From contig CAZEFW010000099.1 of assembly GCA_964511535.1 (NCBI GenBank), forward strand, positions 1-33,793: 33,793 bases of DNA. The letters run 5' to 3'. The translations under genes were made by a program, and so were the position numbers. Of the stretch, positions 31,246-33,793 are shown piece by piece. The stretch comes from CAZCFB01 sp964511535. GTDB lineage: Bacteria > Myxococcota_A > Polyangia > GCA-2747355 > CAZCFB01. How positions within the stretch are numbered: position 1 is the first letter of the stretch; every line of letters starts with the position of its first letter. Below the pieces are notes generated by a model. That model made no database searches and was not told the origin of the DNA. It was given only the letters and a program-made list of their open reading frames with translations.

Positions 31246-32607
31246 ATGAGTGATGACACCGAAGCCACCCTTCCCATGGATTACCAGCCGCGGGGCGGTG
31301 GCGGCCCGGCCGTGGGGCCGCAGTGTGAGCCAGGGCTGCTCTGCTTCCACCCGCTGGATCCGGATGCAGGCATGCCCTTCGTGCCCCTGGGGGGAGGCAG
31401 CGAGCTGGTCATCGGGCGGGGCGAGGGCTGCGATGTGAGGCTGGACGACCGGCGGGTCTCCCGGCGCCACGCCGTGATCAAGGCCCACGGCGGCAAGCGC
31501 TGGATCGAGGACGCCGGCAGCACCAGCGGCGTGTGGGTGCAGGGGCGGCCGGTGGAGTCGGCGGCGCTGCACGGGGGCGAGGTGATCCGGCTGGCCGCCA
31601 CCCTGATGAGGTATGTCACTGACCTGCCCGCGGTCATGGCGGCGAGCCTGCCGGTGGACCACGGCGGAGCCATGGTGTCGGGCCCCGGCTTCGCTCGCAC
31701 CCGCCGCCTGCTGGACCGGGCGGCGCGCAGTGACCTGTCGGTGCTGATCACCGGGCAGACCGGCACGGGCAAGGAGCTGGCCGCGCGGCACCTTCATACA
31801 GCGGGCGACCGGGGGGAGGGGCCCTTCGTGCCGGTCAACTGCTCGGCCATCCCGGCGGACCTGTTCGAGAGCGAGCTGTTCGGGCACCGCAAGGGCGCCT
31901 TTACCGGCGCCACCGAGGCCAGGCCGGGCTACATCCGCCAGGCCCACGGCGGCACCCTGTTTCTGGACGAGATCGGCGAGCTTCCCGCGGCGGGGCAGGC
32001 CAAGCTGCTGCGAGTGCTGCAGGACCGCAAGGTGTACCCCGTGGGGGGCAGCGAGGGGCGCGCGGTGGACATCCGGCTGGTGTGCGCCACCAACAGCGAC
32101 CTGGACGCGGACATGGCCGCCGGTACCTTCCGGCCGGACCTGTTCGCGCGGGTGGCCGAGCTGCGGGTGCGCCTGCCGTCGCTGGCACGGCGGCTGGAAG
32201 AGATCCCGCTGCTGGTGCAGCACTTCATCAGCAAGCATGGCGAGGGCCTCGCCTACAGCGTGGAGGTCACCACCCTGGAGCGGCTCTGTCTGTGCGACTG
32301 GCCCATGAACATCCGCCAGCTGGAGGGCGCCGTGCGCCGGGCCCTGTTCCAGGCCGACGACGAGCTGGTGCTGCGGGACGAGCACTTCGCCGAGGAGCTG
32401 GAGCGCCGCGCGACGCCGGACGAGCCGCCCGCGCCGGCGGTGGATCTGGAGCCGGAGGACGAGGCGCTGGCGCAGCAACTAGCCGATGCGCTGCGAGCGC
32501 ACCACGGAAACGCCCAGGCCGCAGCAGACGCCCTGGGCATCAGCCGCAGCCAGCTGTACCGCCGGGCGTCCAAGGTCGGGGTGAAGGTGGGGGCTTTTCG
32601 GAAGTAG
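31246..32607 (+). CDS. FHA-domain sigma-54-dependent transcriptional activator
   Basis: The 453-residue protein has an FHA domain (about 30-125: IGRGEGCDVRLDDRRVSRRHA with Arg58, Ser72 and His75; DAGSTSGVWVQG), a sigma-54 AAA+ domain (about 143-365) and a Fis-type helix-turn-helix (GNAQAAADALGISRSQLYRR). In the AAA+ domain, Walker A GQTGTGKE (170-177), the sigma-54 contact loop GAFTGA (217-222) and Walker B LFLDE (238-242) are intact. The FHA domain reads phospho-Thr, so Ser/Thr kinase input is expected in place of a receiver. Thr8 in the N-terminal EATLPMD could be such a site, able to bind the protein's own FHA domain in the manner of GarA/OdhI; this is inferred. A sigma-54-like promoter lies in the following intergenic region, so the next lipoprotein gene is a likely target. 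Confidence 0.95.
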   Translation: MSDDTEATLPMDYQPRGGGGPAVGPQCEPGLLCFHPLDPDAGMPFVPLGGGSELVIGRGEGCDVRLDDRRVSRRHAVIKAHGGKRWIEDAGSTSGVWVQGRPVESAALHGGEVIRLAATLMRYVTDLPAVMAASLPVDHGGAMVSGPGFARTRRLLDRAARSDLSVLITGQTGTGKELAARHLHTAGDRGEGPFVPVNCSAIPADLFESELFGHRKGAFTGATEARPGYIRQAHGGTLFLDEIGELPAAGQAKLLRVLQDRKVYPVGGSEGRAVDIRLVCATNSDLDADMAAGTFRPDLFARVAELRVRLPSLARRLEEIPLLVQHFISKHGEGLAYSVEVTTLERLCLCDWPMNIRQLEGAVRRALFQADDELVLRDEHFAEELERRATPDEPPAPAVDLEPEDEALAQQLADALRAHHGNAQAAADALGISRSQLYRRASKVGVKVGAFRK

Positions 32608-32626
32608 ACGCGGCGTCCCGCCGCGT
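32608..32626 (+). repeat. Perfect hairpin right after the activator stop codon
   Basis: ACGCGGCG-TCC-CGCCGCGT, 8-bp stem, starts at the base after the TAG. Only a weak T stretch follows (CATCTTT), so termination is possible but not of the classical type. Confidence 0.5.
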
Positions 32627-32644
32627 GCTTCGGGCATCTTTCCA

Positions 32645-32663
32645 AAGCGGCGAGACGCCGCTT
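32645..32663 (+). repeat. Second perfect hairpin in the same gap
   Basis: AAGCGGCG-AGA-CGCCGCTT, 8-bp stem and 3-nt loop, resembles the first hairpin in its GCGGCG core. Together they may be a bidirectional terminator pair or a small repeated palindromic element. Confidence 0.5.
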
Positions 32664-32677
32664 CTACGACCTCTCCC

Positions 32678-32714
32678 GTCGCCTGGTGTCGCGCGACGGT
32701 CGCGTGGTGTCGCG
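32678..32714 (+). promoter_or_regulatory. Two direct repeats 21 bp apart, candidate activator sites
   Basis: GTCGCCTGGTGTCGCG (32678-32693) and GTCGCGTGGTGTCGCG (32699-32714) differ at one base and start 21 bp apart, two helical turns, placing them on the same DNA face just upstream of the promoter candidate. Confidence 0.5.
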
Positions 32715-32725
32715 TGCGATTTGGC

Positions 32726-32741
32726 TGGCGTCTCGGGTGCT
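32726..32741 (+). promoter_or_regulatory. Sigma-54-like promoter of the terminal lipoprotein gene
   Basis: TGGCGTCTCGGGTGCT keeps the essential GG (-24) and GC (-12) at the correct spacing of the consensus TGGCAC-N5-TTGCW. An overlapping sigma-70 option exists (TTGGCT 32721-32726, 18 nt, TTTAAT 32745-32750), so the assignment is not unique. Confidence 0.5.
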
Positions 32742-32846
32742 TGGTTTAATAAAAACGAGTGCTTATGGCTGTCTTGGGCCGTGGCACGGTCGATGCAATC
32801 TCTTTGGGGCATCTCAGACGCGGCGAAAGCCCCAAGGAGGTTCCCC

Positions 32847-33743
32847 ATGAAGCGTATCAAGAGCATCGGCACCCTGATCATCAGCGTAACTACCCTCTGT
32901 CTCATCTTCGCCGTGGGCTGCGGCGACTTCGCCGACTTCGGCGCCACCGGCCAGACCATCCAGAGCGGCTGCAAGGCGGGCAGCAAGAACCAGCTGGTCG
33001 GCTCCGGCGGCGTCCTGGCCAGCGCCGAGCGCAACATCGTCACCATCACCCACATGGACGCGCGCTACGGCTGCGACGCGCGGGTGGAGATGCAAGCCAT
33101 GCGGCTGGGGGACCAGATCCTGGTCTACGAGGAGGTGGTGGACGAGGGCGACAGCGGCTCCTGCACCTGCGCCTTCGACCTGACGGTGCCCGTGTACGAC
33201 GTGCCCGACGGTGACTACCTGGTACGGGTCTACGACGAGGCCGAAAAGGCGGTGGGCTCCGACCGCGTGCAGGTGGGCGACCCCGCCGCTGGCGGCGGCA
33301 AGGCTGACGACAGCGCCCAGCGCGTGCCGGTGCAGGAAGAGCGCGCCGCGCAGGTGCCGACCGAGGAGGAGCGCGCCAACCGCGTGCCGCACACCGAGAC
33401 CCGCAGCGCCTGCTCGTCCTGGCGCATCAGCTCCATGGCCGTGGAGAAGTGGGCCAACGGCAAGGTGAAGAACGCCATGCGCGCCAAGGGCAACTTCCCC
33501 ATCAACATGCCCGGCGTCACCGAGCGCCCCACCTGGTACGTCAACGGCTACAACGTGGGCAAGGCCCAGATCTTCCTGGTGGGCTACATGCGCACCGTCT
33601 ACGGCGGCCCCTTCCTCACCGATGGCGCCAAGAACACCGTGACCTTCAAGTTCAGCAATCCCCCCTGCGCCGGCTACAGCCAGACTTTCACCTTCGACTA
33701 CAACGCGAGCCAGGTGCCGGCAGGCGGGCAGAAGTGGTATTGA
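32847..33743 (+). CDS. Lipoprotein of unknown function with three 10-residue tandem repeats
   Basis: AAGGAGG lies 6 nt before the ATG. The signal MKRIKSIGTLIISVTTLCLIFAVG-Cys is a clear lipoprotein type. The first half (about 40-150) is probably beta-sandwich: NIVTITHMDARYGCDARVEMQAMRLGDQILVYEEVVDEGDSGSCTCAFDLTVPVYDVPDGDYLVRVYD, with Cys pairs. A linker of three repeats (QRVPVQEERA, AQVPTEEERA, NRVPHTETRS; 33318-33407) joins a C-terminal domain (about 190-298) beginning CSSWRISSMAVEKWANGKVKNAM. I do not recognise either domain. A sigma-54-like promoter and direct repeats precede it, behind the FHA activator gene, and a strong terminator follows. Confidence 0.85.
   Translation: MKRIKSIGTLIISVTTLCLIFAVGCGDFADFGATGQTIQSGCKAGSKNQLVGSGGVLASAERNIVTITHMDARYGCDARVEMQAMRLGDQILVYEEVVDEGDSGSCTCAFDLTVPVYDVPDGDYLVRVYDEAEKAVGSDRVQVGDPAAGGGKADDSAQRVPVQEERAAQVPTEEERANRVPHTETRSACSSWRISSMAVEKWANGKVKNAMRAKGNFPINMPGVTERPTWYVNGYNVGKAQIFLVGYMRTVYGGPFLTDGAKNTVTFKFSNPPCAGYSQTFTFDYNASQVPAGGQKWY
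33318..33407 (+). repeat. Three 30-bp units coding a 10-residue tandem repeat
   Basis: Units 33318-33347, 33348-33377 and 33378-33407 code for QRVPVQEERA, AQVPTEEERA and NRVPHTETRS. The repeats diverge towards the third copy and form the linker of the lipoprotein. Confidence 0.7.
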
Positions 33744-33764
33744 TGAACGAGCTCCTCTGAGCTG

Positions 33765-33792
33765 GGGCGGGCTTCGGCCCGCCCTTTTTTTT
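33765..33792 (+). terminator. Strong Rho-independent terminator
   Basis: GGGCGGGC-TTCG-GCCCGCCC, a perfect 8-bp GC stem with a UUCG tetraloop, is followed at once by eight T. It lies 22 nt after the lipoprotein stop. Confidence 0.95.
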
Positions 33793-33793
33793 G

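Overview
The window is high-GC, gene-dense DNA of myxobacterial (Myxococcota-like) character. The signs are three Ser/Thr protein kinase genes, one fused to a histidine kinase; an FHA-domain sigma-54 activator; an ECF sigma factor with a FecR-like partner; an orphan VgrG; and six predicted lipoproteins, several with Asp/Gly/Pro-rich linkers right after the lipobox cysteine. No tRNA, rRNA, CRISPR array, transposase or integrase was seen, and no gene-free stretch exceeds 300 bases. The taxonomic placement is inferred from gene content only.

Layout. 1-1487 (minus): N-terminal 495 residues of a Ser/Thr kinase with a TolB/FlgO-like C-terminal region, cut by the window edge. 1600-5634: a 1344-residue VgrG with a long helical and acidic extension, divergent from the kinase. 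5794-7633: two lipoproteins. 7705-9165: SelO-type protein AMPylase. 9214-17413: a signalling block made of a Ser/Thr kinase with a cyclic-nucleotide-binding domain, a giant Ser/Thr kinase-AAA-TPR-GAF-histidine kinase (broken by two compensating frameshifts), and a receiver-class III nucleotidyl cyclase. 17499-18986: three overlapping minor-pilin-like genes. 19131-20765: propeller lipoprotein. 20944-23504: ECF sigma, FecR-like protein and outer-membrane barrel operon, followed by a DUF1554-type lipoprotein (23614-24333) with its own promoter candidate. 24390-26408: multi-pass membrane protein. 26433-30249 (minus): propeller lipoprotein, DUF1801 protein, secreted SRPBCC-like protein. 30432-33743: acyltransferase-like protein, FHA-sigma-54 activator, and a lipoprotein with a sigma-54-like promoter, closed by a strong terminator at the window end.

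How the genes may work together. The strongest system-level hypothesis is the 9214-17413 block: a histidine kinase could phosphorylate the receiver of the adjacent cyclase, and the cyclic nucleotide made could act on the kinase carrying the cyclic-nucleotide-binding domain. Residues in both the cyclase and the binding domain lean towards cGMP. A second module is the ECF operon: an identical two-box motif (GGAAAG-N15-CAGTGA) precedes the sigma gene and the lipoprotein gene beyond the operon. A third thread is a set of short Thr-centred motifs shared by the edge kinase, the VgrG extension and the N-terminus of the FHA activator, which could be phospho-Thr sites read by FHA domains. All three are inferences from sequence and are testable.
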